Assembly: GCF_041397485.1 (NCBI RefSeq)
Contig: NZ_JAWKWO010000003.1
Coordinates: forward strand, 536,439 to 600,438
DNA: 64,000 bases
Direction: 5' to 3'
Source of the DNA: Zhengella sp020637775
GTDB lineage: Bacteria > Pseudomonadota > Alphaproteobacteria > Rhizobiales > Rhizobiaceae
Positions 35,657 to 44,375 of the stretch are shown piece by piece (positions within the stretch are counted from its first letter, which is position 1; each line of letters begins with the position of its first letter). Below the pieces are notes generated by a model. That model was not told the origin of the DNA. It made no database searches and was given only the letters and a program-made list of their open reading frames with translations. Position numbers and translations under genes: made by a program.

Positions 35657-36991
35657 TCAGGCTTGCGCCGCGCCGAAGACGCGCCGGAAGATCGTCTCGG
35701 CATGCTTGGTGTGATAGCCCAGATCGAAGCGCGAGCGGATTTCCTCTTCGGACAGCGCCTTGCGCACGTCGGCGTCGTTCAGGAGTTCCTGGAGGAAATC
35801 GACGTCGGCCTGTCCGCTGCGCTGATAGCTGTCCCAGACCTTCATCGCGTTGCGCTGGACCAGCCGGTAGGCATCCTCGCGCGACACGCCGGCCTGGGTG
35901 AGCGCCAACAGGATGCGCTGGGAATGAACGAGGCCGCCGAGGCGGTCCATGTTGCCCATCATCCGCTCGGGATAGACGACGAGGTTCTCCACCACGTTGG
36001 TCAGGCGGGCAAGCGCGAAGTCCAGCGTCACGGTGGCGTCCGGGCCGATCATCCGTTCCACCGACGAGTGGGAAATGTCGCGCTCGTGCCAGAGTGCAAC
36101 GTTCTCCATGGCCGGCATGGCATAGGCGCGCACCATGCGGGCCAGGCCCGTCAGGTTCTCGGTGAGGACCGGATTGCGCTTGTGCGGCATGGCCGACGAG
36201 CCCTTCTGGCCCTTGGAGAAATACTCCTCGGCTTCCAGCACCTCGGTGCGCTGGAGGTGGCGGATCTCCGTCGCCAGCCGTTCGATGGACGAGGCGACGA
36301 CGCCCAGCGTGGCGAAATACATGGCGTGGCGGTCGCGCGGGATGACCTGGGTCGAAACCGGCTCCGGCTTCAGCCCCATTTTCGCGGCGACGTGTTCTTC
36401 CACCCGCGGGTCGATATTGGCGAAGGTGCCGACGGCGCCCGAAATGGCCACGGTGGCGACTTCCTCGCGCGCGTTGAGCAGCCGTGTGCGGCAACGGTCG
36501 AACTCGGCATAGGCCTGGGCCAGCTTGACGCCGAATGTGGTCGGCTCGGCATGAATGCCGTGCGAGCGGCCGATGGTGACGGTATCCCGGTGCTCGAAGG
36601 CGCGCTTCCTCAAGGCTGCCAGCAGCTTTTCCATGCCGGCCAGCAGCAGGTCGGTTGCGCGCACGAGTTGCACGTTGAAGCAGGTGTCAAGCACATCCGA
36701 CGAGGTCATGCCCTGATGGACGAAGCGGCTGTCGGGTCCGATGAACTCCGCCAGATGCGTCAGGAAGGCGATGACATCGTGCTTGGTTTCGCGTTCGATC
36801 TCGTCGATGCGGTCGATGTCGAAGGTCGCCGCACCGCCCTTTTCCCATATCGTTTTCGCCGATTCCTTGGGGATGACGCCGATCTCGGCCAGTGCGTCGC
36901 AGGCATGGGCCTCGATCTCGAACCAGATGCGGAATTTCGTTTCGGGGGACCAGATGGCGACCATGTCGGGCCGCGAATAGCGCGGGATCAT
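35657..36991 (-). CDS. purB: Adenylosuccinate lyase
   Basis: PurB removes fumarate from SAICAR and from adenylosuccinate, acting twice in AMP synthesis. The 444-residue protein begins MIPRYSRPDMVAIWSPETKF and has TSSDVLDTCFNVQL, the catalytic His region GRSHGIHAEPTTFG, and the flexible signature loop KGSSAMPHKRNPVLTENLTGL, shown here in part (SSAMPHKRNP) with its catalytic Ser. It lies apart from the other purine genes, at the end of a tight run with rpe. The upstream membrane-protein gene overlaps its start by 4 bases. Confidence 0.97.
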   Translation of the reverse strand: MIPRYSRPDMVAIWSPETKFRIWFEIEAHACDALAEIGVIPKESAKTIWEKGGAATFDIDRIDEIERETKHDVIAFLTHLAEFIGPDSRFVHQGMTSSDVLDTCFNVQLVRATDLLLAGMEKLLAALRKRAFEHRDTVTIGRSHGIHAEPTTFGVKLAQAYAEFDRCRTRLLNAREEVATVAISGAVGTFANIDPRVEEHVAAKMGLKPEPVSTQVIPRDRHAMYFATLGVVASSIERLATEIRHLQRTEVLEAEEYFSKGQKGSSAMPHKRNPVLTENLTGLARMVRAYAMPAMENVALWHERDISHSSVERMIGPDATVTLDFALARLTNVVENLVVYPERMMGNMDRLGGLVHSQRILLALTQAGVSREDAYRLVQRNAMKVWDSYQRSGQADVDFLQELLNDADVRKALSEEEIRSRFDLGYHTKHAETIFRRVFGAAQA

Positions 36992-37572
36992 CGGGGAGAC
37001 CTGTCTTTCGTGCTTTCTTGAGGATGTGTGCTGTTAGCACCGGGTGGCCCTTTGCTCAATGCCGGCCGGCGGGCCAGCAAGAGGGCGGCGAGAAGAAGCG
37101 CGGGCAAGCCCAGCGGAAGGAAGAGCCTGAGACCCATGACCAGGAAATGGTAGATGGCGGCGGCCGAGGTGAAGATGGTCTGGATCAGCCAGAGCTTGCT
37201 GCCAAAGGGACCGTGAAAACCTGAAAAATAGTGCCGGAAGACCTGCGAAAAGATCAGCGCGGTGAGCGCGACGGAGCCCATGCCCAGCAGGATGAATACG
37301 GAGGCGAACCGCTGGCCTGGCCGGAATGCCAGCCAGGCATCGAGAAAACCGGCAAGCCAGACAGCCAGGGGGAAGGCCAGGAACCCGCCACAGAAGAAGA
37401 GAAGCACAGCGGGCTGCATGTCGGGCCACGACCAGCCGTGCATTGCCAGGCCGGCGGCGGCACTTGCAGCAAGCGCCAGGGCCCAGGCCGCAGTCCCGGC
37501 CACGGCGAGGCGCCAGCCCGGCCGTCCGGCGCGCAGGGCCGCCAGGAAAGGCAGGCGGCCGCGTGCGCTCAT
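36988..37572 (-). CDS. Membrane protein of unknown function
   Basis: The 194-residue protein has about five predicted membrane helices (for example LAVAGTAAWALALAASAAAG, AVLLFFCGGFLAFPLAVWLA, VFILLGMGSVALTALIFS and GLPALLLAALLLA). Its cytoplasmic tail is short and polar (KGPPGANSTHPQESTKDRS). I do not recognise a family. Its start overlaps the rpe stop by one base (TGATG) and its stop overlaps purB by four, so it is translated as part of the rpe-purB unit. Conservation between two metabolic genes suggests a real gene with a house-keeping membrane role. Confidence 0.75.
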   Translation of the reverse strand: MSARGRLPFLAALRAGRPGWRLAVAGTAAWALALAASAAAGLAMHGWSWPDMQPAVLLFFCGGFLAFPLAVWLAGFLDAWLAFRPGQRFASVFILLGMGSVALTALIFSQVFRHYFSGFHGPFGSKLWLIQTIFTSAAAIYHFLVMGLRLFLPLGLPALLLAALLLARRPALSKGPPGANSTHPQESTKDRSPR

Positions 37573-38249
37573 CAGGCGCGTCCGCGTTCCGCGGCAGCGC
37601 GAATGGCGGCGATGTTCTCCCGGTAGGCCTCAGGCGTGCCGCCCTTGAAGACCGCGGAGCCGGCAACCAGCGCATTGGCTCCGGCGCGGGCGATGGCCTC
37701 GGCATTGTCGGCGGTGACGCCGCCGTCGACCTCGATGTCGATGGGCCGGTCACCGATCATGGCCTTGATGCGTGCGATCTTGTCGATCGCCGAGGGGATG
37801 AATTTCTGTCCGCCGAACCCCGGATTGACGCTCATCACCAGGATCAGGTCCAGTTCATCGAGGCAATAGTCGATCACGCTTTCCGGCGTGGAGGGATTCA
37901 GCGAGACACCCGCCTTCTTCCCCAGCGCGCGAATGGCCTGAAGCGAGCGGTGCAGGTGCGGCCCGGCCTCTGCATGGACGGTGATGATGTCGGCGCCGGC
38001 CTTGGCAAAGCCTTCGAGATAGGGATCGCAGGGCGCGATCATCAGGTGGCAATCGAAGGTGGCGCCGGTGTATTTGCGGATGGACTTCACGACGTCGGGG
38101 CCGAAGGTGATGTTCGGCACGAAATGGCCGTCCATGACATCGAGATGCACCCAGTCCGCCCCTTGTGCGATCACATCGCGCACTTCCTCGCCAAGGCGGG
38201 AGAAATCGGAGGCGAGAATGGAAGGCGCTATGGCGAGGGGGCGGGTCAT
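37572..38249 (-). CDS. rpe: Ribulose-phosphate 3-epimerase
   Basis: Rpe interconverts ribulose 5-phosphate and xylulose 5-phosphate in the pentose phosphate pathway. The 225-residue TIM barrel shows IAPSILASDFSRLGEEV, VHLDVMDGHFVPNITFG, CHLMI, TVHAEAG, VMSVNPGFGGQKFIP and IEVDGGVTADNA, which hold the catalytic Asp pair and metal-binding His residues. It is the first of three tightly linked genes (rpe, membrane protein, purB), and lies 79 bases after the P1 peptidase gene, which may belong to the same transcript. Confidence 0.97.
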   Translation of the reverse strand: MTRPLAIAPSILASDFSRLGEEVRDVIAQGADWVHLDVMDGHFVPNITFGPDVVKSIRKYTGATFDCHLMIAPCDPYLEGFAKAGADIITVHAEAGPHLHRSLQAIRALGKKAGVSLNPSTPESVIDYCLDELDLILVMSVNPGFGGQKFIPSAIDKIARIKAMIGDRPIDIEVDGGVTADNAEAIARAGANALVAGSAVFKGGTPEAYRENIAAIRAAAERGRA

Positions 38250-38328
38250 CTTGGTAATTTCCGGGTGGATTGCACGTTGGCGCTCCGCCTAGCAGAAAGG
38301 GGGGCGATAAACAATGCGCCGGCCCCGG

Positions 38329-39351
38329 TTACCCACGGCCAAGGGTGCGCCAGGCCGGGTACAGATCGCCGTCCGCCGGGCTGGCATCGTGGATGCCGCG
38401 GGCGATGGCGCGCGCCATGGTGGCGGACGCCGCCGCGCACAGGTCGATGAAGGCATCGCCGGAGCGCGGGCGCGGGCGCGATCCGGTGGCCAGCGAAAAG
38501 ACCAGATCGCCGTCGAGCGGCGTATGCACAGGCCAGATGGCGCGGGCGAAACCGTCATGGGCGGCCACCGCCAGGCGCTTGCATTCGGCCTTGGTCAGCG
38601 CGGCATCGGTGGCGATGACGGCAATCGTGGTGTTCTCTATGCCCTCCATGCGCATGTCACGGAACTTGATGCGCAGGCCATCGGCATCCTCCGGCAGGGG
38701 CGCGGGAAGGCCGAGCCCGCCGAATTCGGCGCCGATTTCGAAGGGTGCAGCCCAGAAATGGCGTGTTCCGCCGACAAGCGGCGAGCCGACCGGATTGGCG
38801 GCAACCAGGGCTGCCACCGTCGTGCCGTCGTCCAGCAGGGCGGAAGCGGTGCCGAGCCCGCCCTTGACGGTGGCGGTCAGCGCGCCGAGGCCCGCGCCCA
38901 CCGATCCGGTGGAGACATGCGCCGAAGCCGTTTGCGCGGCTTCGTATCCCAGGTCTCGATAAGGCGGGAACCGGCCCCAGTCCTTCGGGGCGCCATTGGC
39001 GAGGTCGAAAAGGATGGCGGCGGGTACGATGGGGATGACATGCGGCCCGATGGCAAACCCGCGGCCCTGTTCGCGCAGCGCCGCCTGCACTCCGGCCGCG
39101 GCATCGAGCCCGAAGGCGGAGCCGCCGGAAAGCACGAGCGCGTGAACCTTTTCCACGCTGTTGTGCGGATCGAGAAGATCGGTCTCGCGTGTGCCCGGCG
39201 CGCCACCCAGAACCATGACGGAGGCGGTGACCGGTTCGTCGGGCAAGACCACGGTTACGCCGGAACGAAGGCGTTCGTCGCCGGCATTGCCGACCTTCAG
39301 CCCCGAAATGTCGGTGAGCGCATTCTGCGGTCCGGCCTGAAACACGCTCAT
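38329..39351 (-). CDS. P1-family (DmpA-type) self-processing peptidase/amidohydrolase
   Basis: The 340-residue protein belongs to peptidase family S58 (DmpA, NylC group), Ntn-type enzymes that cut themselves into two chains and then hydrolyse amide bonds of short peptides or oligomers. Family landmarks are LTDISGLKVGNAGDERLRSG, VLSGGSAFGLDAAAGVQAAL, GAGLGALTATVKGGLGTAS and TTVAALVAANPVGSPL. The N-terminal nucleophile is likely a Thr or Ser in this last region, but the exact cleavage site is not clear. It overlaps the upstream solute-binding-protein gene by 4 bases (ATGA), which suggests the binding protein delivers or senses its substrate. Confidence 0.87.
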   Translation of the reverse strand: MSVFQAGPQNALTDISGLKVGNAGDERLRSGVTVVLPDEPVTASVMVLGGAPGTRETDLLDPHNSVEKVHALVLSGGSAFGLDAAAGVQAALREQGRGFAIGPHVIPIVPAAILFDLANGAPKDWGRFPPYRDLGYEAAQTASAHVSTGSVGAGLGALTATVKGGLGTASALLDDGTTVAALVAANPVGSPLVGGTRHFWAAPFEIGAEFGGLGLPAPLPEDADGLRIKFRDMRMEGIENTTIAVIATDAALTKAECKRLAVAAHDGFARAIWPVHTPLDGDLVFSLATGSRPRPRSGDAFIDLCAAASATMARAIARGIHDASPADGDLYPAWRTLGRG

Positions 39352-40421
39352 TCGACGATCTCCCAGTCCGCGCCATTGAAACGCAAAAGCCGGTAGGGGT
39401 TCTGTGCGCGGTCGCCCGTGGCATTGAAAGCCAGCGTGCCGGCGGGGGTCTCGAAGGTGCGGCCATCGAGGCGTTCATGCCAGCCCTGCGCGGTTTCAGG
39501 CGCGCCGTTTCCGATGGCCTGCAGCGCGATGGAGGCGGCGATGAAGCCCGGCGTGACATAGCCTTCGGCGACGATGCCTCCGGCGGCCAGGCTCGCGCGG
39601 ATGCCGTCCGGCAACGCATCGTTGGGGTCGGGCATGGCGACCGCCAGCGTGCCCGGGGGCAGGCGGATATCGGATGTGTCGCGGACCAGTGCCTCGCCGC
39701 CCGCCAATGTCATGGGCGCGTCCAGTTCCGCCAGGTCGCGCGCCAGGATGGCGGCGTCCTGCCGGTCGCCGCCTATAAAGACATGGGTGGCGCCGGTTCG
39801 TTTCAGCCGGCCCGCAAGGCCGATCTGGTTGGGCAATTGCGGGCGGAACGTATCGATGAAAACCGGTTCGAGGCCGGCCAGTTCCGCCTGGAGGCGCACG
39901 GTTTCGGCCAGCTCGCGGGCCAGGATGGTGCCATCGTCCACGATGGCGAAGAACTCGGCGCGCCAGCGCCGCGGAATGATGTTTCCTGCGGCGGTGCGTT
40001 CGGCGTCGGCACGCGGTGCGGTGCGCCAGATCAGCCAGCCGGTCTTCTCGCGGCTGTCGGTCAGCGCATCGGTGCGCACACCGGGTGTGACGACAGGAAT
40101 GTTGGCCTGTGTGAGCAGCGGCAAGGCGGCTTCCAGCGCCTCGGTACACATGAAACCCACCACGATCGCCGCACCTTCGGAAATCATGTTGCGCGCGGCC
40201 GCCTCGCCGCCTTCGGCCGAACAGGCGGTGTCGGCGGCGATGATGGTGTGACCGGCGGCGGCGGCGGCGCGCACACCCGCCTCCATCTGCCGCCCGAGGC
40301 GTTCGGCGAAGCCGGACAGAGGCGCGGCAAAGCCGATCGTCGCAGCGTTCGCGCGTGCCGGCAGACCGCATGCGGCCACCAGGGCGAGGGCGAGGGCTAT
40401 ATATCCACGGCGCAACAGCAC
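39348..40421 (-). CDS. Periplasmic ligand-binding protein, branched-chain amino acid type
   Basis: The 357-residue protein resembles the type I periplasmic-binding (LivJ-like, Peripla_BP_6) receptors: IGFAAPLSGFAERLGRQMEAG, MISEGAAIVVGFMCTEALEA, LLTQANIPVVTPG and VIFG-like THVFIGGDRQDAAILA. The signal is hydrophobic (YIALALALVAACGLPARANA); VAAC could be a lipobox, or cleavage could follow ANA. I chose GTG 40421, which has GGAG seven bases upstream, over ATG 40481, whose added residues are not signal-like. No ABC ATPase or permease lies nearby, so it is an orphan receptor coupled to the peptidase gene. Confidence 0.8.
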   Translation of the reverse strand: MLLRRGYIALALALVAACGLPARANAATIGFAAPLSGFAERLGRQMEAGVRAAAAAGHTIIAADTACSAEGGEAAARNMISEGAAIVVGFMCTEALEAALPLLTQANIPVVTPGVRTDALTDSREKTGWLIWRTAPRADAERTAAGNIIPRRWRAEFFAIVDDGTILARELAETVRLQAELAGLEPVFIDTFRPQLPNQIGLAGRLKRTGATHVFIGGDRQDAAILARDLAELDAPMTLAGGEALVRDTSDIRLPPGTLAVAMPDPNDALPDGIRASLAAGGIVAEGYVTPGFIAASIALQAIGNGAPETAQGWHERLDGRTFETPAGTLAFNATGDRAQNPYRLLRFNGADWEIVE

Positions 40422-40580
40422 TTTGCGGCTCCAGAAGGGGCTTTCCGGCTCACCGTTATCGCCCAGGGCGGGTTGGCGCAACCGGTTTGCCTTGCATGAA
40501 CCGACACTGCGCCTATATAGCCGGGTTTATCCGGGCGGTTCGGCCGCTCTCATGTACCAGTTCCGGGCGGGTTTCTTTCC

Positions 40581-41072
40581 TTGTTGCATCCAAAGCCAGT
40601 TGACGGTCAGGCCTATCGCGACGCCATGGCGCGATTTGCCGGCCAGGTTCACCTCATCACCAGCGACGGCCCGGCCGGGCGGCGCGGAACCACCGTGATC
40701 GCCGCCTGTTCGGTCTCCGACGATCCGCCCACGGTGCTGGTCTGCCTGAACCGCCACAACCCCAACAACCAGACGATCTTCGACAATGGCGTGTTCGCGC
40801 TCAACACCCTGGCGCAGCCGCATCAGGCGCTGTCGCAGGCCTTTGCCGGACTGGGCGGCATGAACCAGGACGAGCGCTTCTCGCTTGGCGAATGGAGCAC
40901 ACTTTCCACCGGTTCGCCGGTGCTGAAAGGTGCGATGGCGGTCTTCGACTGCGTCGTCGAGGAAGCGCGCGACTTCGCGACCCATCGTGTCCTTTTTGGC
41001 AAGGTGACAGGCCTTGCAACGGGCGATAGTCTCGATCCGCTCATCTATTTCAACAGGTCGTACCGCGCCTGA
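40581..41072 (+). CDS. Flavin reductase family protein
   Basis: The 163-residue protein has the split-barrel FMN-binding fold of HpaC/RutF-type reductases. Its motifs are YRDAMARFAGQVHLITSDGP, VIAACSVSDDPPTVLVCLNR, FALNTLAQPHQALSQAFAG and LIYFNRSYRA. Such enzymes use NAD(P)H to supply reduced flavin to a monooxygenase, though none is adjacent. The start is a TTG at 40581, which keeps the conserved YRDAM segment; the first ATG, at 40626, would cut into it. It lies 34 bases upstream of the cox-type cluster and may be transcribed with it. Confidence 0.87.
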   Translation: MLHPKPVDGQAYRDAMARFAGQVHLITSDGPAGRRGTTVIAACSVSDDPPTVLVCLNRHNPNNQTIFDNGVFALNTLAQPHQALSQAFAGLGGMNQDERFSLGEWSTLSTGSPVLKGAMAVFDCVVEEARDFATHRVLFGKVTGLATGDSLDPLIYFNRSYRA

Positions 41073-41106
41073 TGCGCTTGCGGCCGAACCCCCTGGGAGG
41101 AGGGTC

Positions 41107-42027
41107 ATGAAGGCGCCCACGCAGCCACAATCCATCGACGAAACGCTGGACCTGCTCCAGAGCCAGAACTACGTGGCCGACCGCGCGCTGGCGACCGTGC
41201 TGTTTCTCGCCCTGCGCATGAAGCGGCCGCTTTTCCTGGAAGGCGAGGCGGGCGTCGGCAAGACCGAGATCGCCAAGGTTCTGGCCGGCGCGCTGGGACG
41301 CGATCTCATCCGGCTGCAATGCTATGAAGGGCTCGACGTCTCCTCGGCGGTCTATGAGTGGAACTATGCCGCCCAGATGATCGAAATCCGGATGGACGAA
41401 GCGGCGGGCGAAACCGACCGCGACGCGATGGAGAAGAACGTCTTCTCCGAAAAGCACCTGATCCGCCGGCCGGTGCTGCAGGCGCTGGAGCAGGGCATCA
41501 ACGGCGCGCCGGTTTTCCTGATCGACGAACTGGACCGCACCGACGAGGCCTTCGAGGCCTTCCTGCTGGAAATCCTGTCGGACTACCAGGTCACCGTGCC
41601 GGAACTGGGCACGATCAAGGCCGCCGAACCGCCCATCGTCATCATCACGACCAACCGCACACGCGAGATCCACGATGCGCTGAAGCGGCGCTGCCTCTAT
41701 CATTGGGTCGATTATCCGACAGCCGAGCGGGAACTGGAAATCGTCGCCCGCAAGGCGCCCGGCGCCAACCAGCGGCTTTCGGCCGAGGTGGTCGCCTTCA
41801 TCCAGAAGCTGCGCGAGATGGACCTGTTCAAGGTGCCGGGCGTGGCGGAGACCATCGACTGGGCCTCGGCGCTGACCGAGCTGGACAAGGTGGCGCTCGA
41901 CCCGGAAACGGTGTCCGATACGATCGGGGTTCTCCTGAAATACCAGGACGACATCGCGCGCATCCAGCAGGGCGAAGGCCATCGCATCCTCAAGGAGGTC
42001 AAGCAGGAACTTTCCAGCGCGGAATGA
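41107..42027 (+). CDS. coxD: MoxR-type AAA+ ATPase, CoxD-like
   Basis: The 306-residue protein is a MoxR-family AAA+ ATPase. Walker A is GEAGVGKTE (about residues 44-52), Walker B is VFLIDELDR, sensor 1 is IVIITTNRTREI and the arginine finger region is LKRRCLYHW. In Oligotropha, CoxD and CoxE together insert copper/sulphur into the molybdenum site of CO dehydrogenase. I chose ATG 41107 because GGGAGGAGG lies 6 bases upstream. It is the first gene of a run coxD-coxE-xdhC-xdhC-mobA-like. The name is by family and context; no CO dehydrogenase genes are in view. Confidence 0.9.
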   Translation: MKAPTQPQSIDETLDLLQSQNYVADRALATVLFLALRMKRPLFLEGEAGVGKTEIAKVLAGALGRDLIRLQCYEGLDVSSAVYEWNYAAQMIEIRMDEAAGETDRDAMEKNVFSEKHLIRRPVLQALEQGINGAPVFLIDELDRTDEAFEAFLLEILSDYQVTVPELGTIKAAEPPIVIITTNRTREIHDALKRRCLYHWVDYPTAERELEIVARKAPGANQRLSAEVVAFIQKLREMDLFKVPGVAETIDWASALTELDKVALDPETVSDTIGVLLKYQDDIARIQQGEGHRILKEVKQELSSAE

Positions 42028-42031
42028 TGCC

Positions 42032-43294
42032 ATGAGCGAAGCCCCCGCCGAGAAGAGACTGCCGAATGCCGCCAAGCCGGACGGGCGGATCGCCGACAAT
42101 ATCGTCTATTTCGCGCGCACGCTGCGCAAGGCCGGCATGCGCGTCGGCCCGGCCTCCATCGTGGAGGCCATCGCCGCGGTGGAGGCGGCGGGCATCGGTT
42201 CGCGCGATGATTTCTACTGGACGCTGCATGCGGTCTTCGTGAAGCGGCGTGAGGACCGGCCGGTTTTCGACGAGGCATTCCGGCTCTACTGGCGCTCGCG
42301 CGAGCTGATCGAGAAGATGATCGCGATGTTCTCGCCGCAGGCGGCGCCCAACCGTGAGCCGGAAAAGCAGCGACCGGGCGAAAGCCGCGTTTCGCAGGCC
42401 ATGTTCGAAGGCCGCGAGAAGGACCGTCCGTTGCAGGAGCAGCCGGAAATCGAGGTGGATGCCCGTTTCACCTTTTCAGGCAACGAGGTGCTGCGCCAGA
42501 AGGACTTTGCCCAGATGACGGCAAAGGAACTGGATGAGGCACGCCAGGCGCTGATGACGCTGCACATGCCCTTCGACATGGTCAAGACGCGGCGCTTCCG
42601 GCCCGATGCGCGGGGACGGCGGCACGATCCGCGGGCGACCATGCGCGCGGCCATGCGCACGGGCGGGGATTTCATCCTGCCGAAGTTCCGCTCGCCGCGG
42701 GAGGTGCATCCGCCGCTGGTGGTGCTGGCCGACATTTCCGGCTCGATGAGCCAGTACACGCGCATCTTCCTGCATTTCATGCATGCGCTGACAGCCAGGC
42801 GGCGCAAGGTACACACCTTCGTTTTCGGGACCCGCCTGACCAACCTGACACGCTCGATGCGCTATCGCGATCCTGACGAGGCGCTGGCGGAATGTTCCGA
42901 TCTGGTGAAGGACTGGTCCGGCGGTACCCGGATCGGCGAGGCGCTGCACACGTTCAACCGGCTGTGGTCGCGCCGGGTGCTTTCGCAGGGCGCGGTGGTC
43001 CTGCTGATCACCGACGGGCTGGAGCGCGACGAGATCGGCAGCCTGGAAACGGAGATGGAGCGGCTGCACAAGTCGTGCCGCCGGCTGGTCTGGCTCAACC
43101 CGCTGCTGCGCTTCGACGGGTTCGAGGCGCGCGCGCGCGGCGTGAAGGCCATGCTTCCGCATGTTGACGAATTCCGCGCGGTGCACAACCTTGAAGCCCT
43201 TGGCGATCTCGTGGCCAGCCTCGGGTCGGCAGGGACGCGCGATGCCGATCCGCGGCGCTGGCTCCAGGCAGTGGAGCAGGTGGCTGCGGGATAG
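42032..43294 (+). CDS. coxE: VWA-domain protein, CoxE-like
   Basis: The 420-residue protein has a C-terminal von Willebrand A domain with the metal-ion site DISGSMSQYTR, TRIGEAL, and ITDGLERDEIG, as in the CoxE/DUF58-like VWA partners of MoxR ATPases. The N-terminal 190 residues are helical, starting with IVYFARTLRKAGMRVGPASI. It starts 4 bases after coxD. MoxR-VWA pairs act as metal-inserting or complex-remodelling chaperones, here probably for a molybdenum hydroxylase. The assignment is firm at family level. Confidence 0.92.
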   Translation: MSEAPAEKRLPNAAKPDGRIADNIVYFARTLRKAGMRVGPASIVEAIAAVEAAGIGSRDDFYWTLHAVFVKRREDRPVFDEAFRLYWRSRELIEKMIAMFSPQAAPNREPEKQRPGESRVSQAMFEGREKDRPLQEQPEIEVDARFTFSGNEVLRQKDFAQMTAKELDEARQALMTLHMPFDMVKTRRFRPDARGRRHDPRATMRAAMRTGGDFILPKFRSPREVHPPLVVLADISGSMSQYTRIFLHFMHALTARRRKVHTFVFGTRLTNLTRSMRYRDPDEALAECSDLVKDWSGGTRIGEALHTFNRLWSRRVLSQGAVVLLITDGLERDEIGSLETEMERLHKSCRRLVWLNPLLRFDGFEARARGVKAMLPHVDEFRAVHNLEALGDLVASLGSAGTRDADPRRWLQAVEQVAAG

Positions 43295-43313
43295 GGCCGG
43301 GGAGGGCCTCCTG

Positions 43314-43652
43314 ATGAGCGAAACGACGGTACTGGACGAAGCCCGCGATCCGCTGATCATCGCGGAAAACTGGATGAAGGACGGCAAGGCCGTGGCCATT
43401 GCCACGGTGATGGAAACATGGGGTTCGGCGCCGCGCCCCGTCGGCAGCCATCTCGTCATCAACGAGGATGCCGATTTCGAGGGATCGGTGTCCGGGGGCT
43501 GCGTTGAAGGGGCGGTTGTCGCCGAGGCGATGGACATCCTTGAGAGCGGCGAGCCGCGCATGCTGGAATTCGGCGTGGCCGACGAGACGGCCTGGCGGGT
43601 GGGCCTTTCCTGCGGCGGGCGCATCCGTGTTTATGTGGAACGGCTGGGCTGA
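43314..43652 (+). CDS. XdhC/CoxF-family protein, N-terminal-domain half
   Basis: The 112-residue protein matches only the N-terminal XdhC/CoxI domain: AVAIATVMETWGSAPRPVGSHLV, then FEGSVSGGCVEGAVVAEAMDIL and VGLSCGGRIRVYVERLG. XdhC proteins bind the molybdenum cofactor, keep it for sulphuration and hand it to xanthine-dehydrogenase-type enzymes. In many bacteria this domain is fused to a Rossmann domain; here that part is the next gene. GAGGG lies before ATG 43314. The product ends 6 bases before the partner gene. Confidence 0.9.
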   Translation: MSETTVLDEARDPLIIAENWMKDGKAVAIATVMETWGSAPRPVGSHLVINEDADFEGSVSGGCVEGAVVAEAMDILESGEPRMLEFGVADETAWRVGLSCGGRIRVYVERLG

Positions 43653-43658
43653 CGCATC

Positions 43659-44375
43659 ATGGATCCGTTGAACCTGAAGAAACTGAATGCCGCGCGGCGG
43701 GCCCGGCAGGCCGTGGCGCTGGTGACGTCGATCGCCGACGGGCGCGACCGGATCGTGCATGAGGGCGATCCGGTGGGCGGTGAACTCGGCGAGGCCCTGG
43801 CCAGGGCCTTCCGGTCGGGGAAATCGGGCATGGTGACGGCCGACGGGGCGGAATTCTTCATCAACGTCCATCTGCCACCGGCGCGCATCGTGGTGATTGG
43901 TGCCGTCCATATCTCGCAGGCGCTGGCCCCCATGGCGAAGATCGCCGGTTTCGACATCGAGATCATCGACCCGCGTACCGCCTTTGCCAGCCCGGAGCGC
44001 TTCGAGGGCGTGACGCTGCATGCCGACTGGCCGCAGAACGTGCTGCCGGAGCGGCCGTTCGACGCCTGGACGGCAGTGGCGGCTGTGACGCACGATCCCA
44101 AGATCGACGATCCGGCGCTGGAAGCGGCCCTGAAGGCCGATTGCTTCTATATCGGTGCGCTCGGCAGCCGGAAGACGCATGCCCGGCGTGTCGAACGGCT
44201 GACGCAGGGCGGTTTCCCGGAAGAACAGATCAACCGGATCGCCGCACCCATCGGACTCGATATCGGGGCAGCCAGTCCGGCGGAAATCGCGGTTGCCGTC
44301 CTTGCCCAGATCATCCGCGCGCTGCGGACCAGGGGACTGGCCGCGCCGCGTGCGCCCAAGGGGGAAGCGGCGTGA
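43659..44375 (+). CDS. XdhC-family protein, Rossmann-domain half
   Basis: The 238-residue protein has the C-terminal XdhC Rossmann domain: RIVVIGAVHISQALAPMAKIAG, AWTAVAAVTHDPKIDDPAL, FYIGALGSRKTHARRVERL and IAPIGLDIGAASPAEIAVAVL (written in part). It completes the function of the preceding short XdhC gene, holding and delivering molybdenum cofactor. The stop codon overlaps the next gene's GTG start (GTGA), which shows translational coupling. The two-gene split is typical of the rhizobial type of this cluster. Confidence 0.9.
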   Translation: MDPLNLKKLNAARRARQAVALVTSIADGRDRIVHEGDPVGGELGEALARAFRSGKSGMVTADGAEFFINVHLPPARIVVIGAVHISQALAPMAKIAGFDIEIIDPRTAFASPERFEGVTLHADWPQNVLPERPFDAWTAVAAVTHDPKIDDPALEAALKADCFYIGALGSRKTHARRVERLTQGGFPEEQINRIAAPIGLDIGAASPAEIAVAVLAQIIRALRTRGLAAPRAPKGEAA

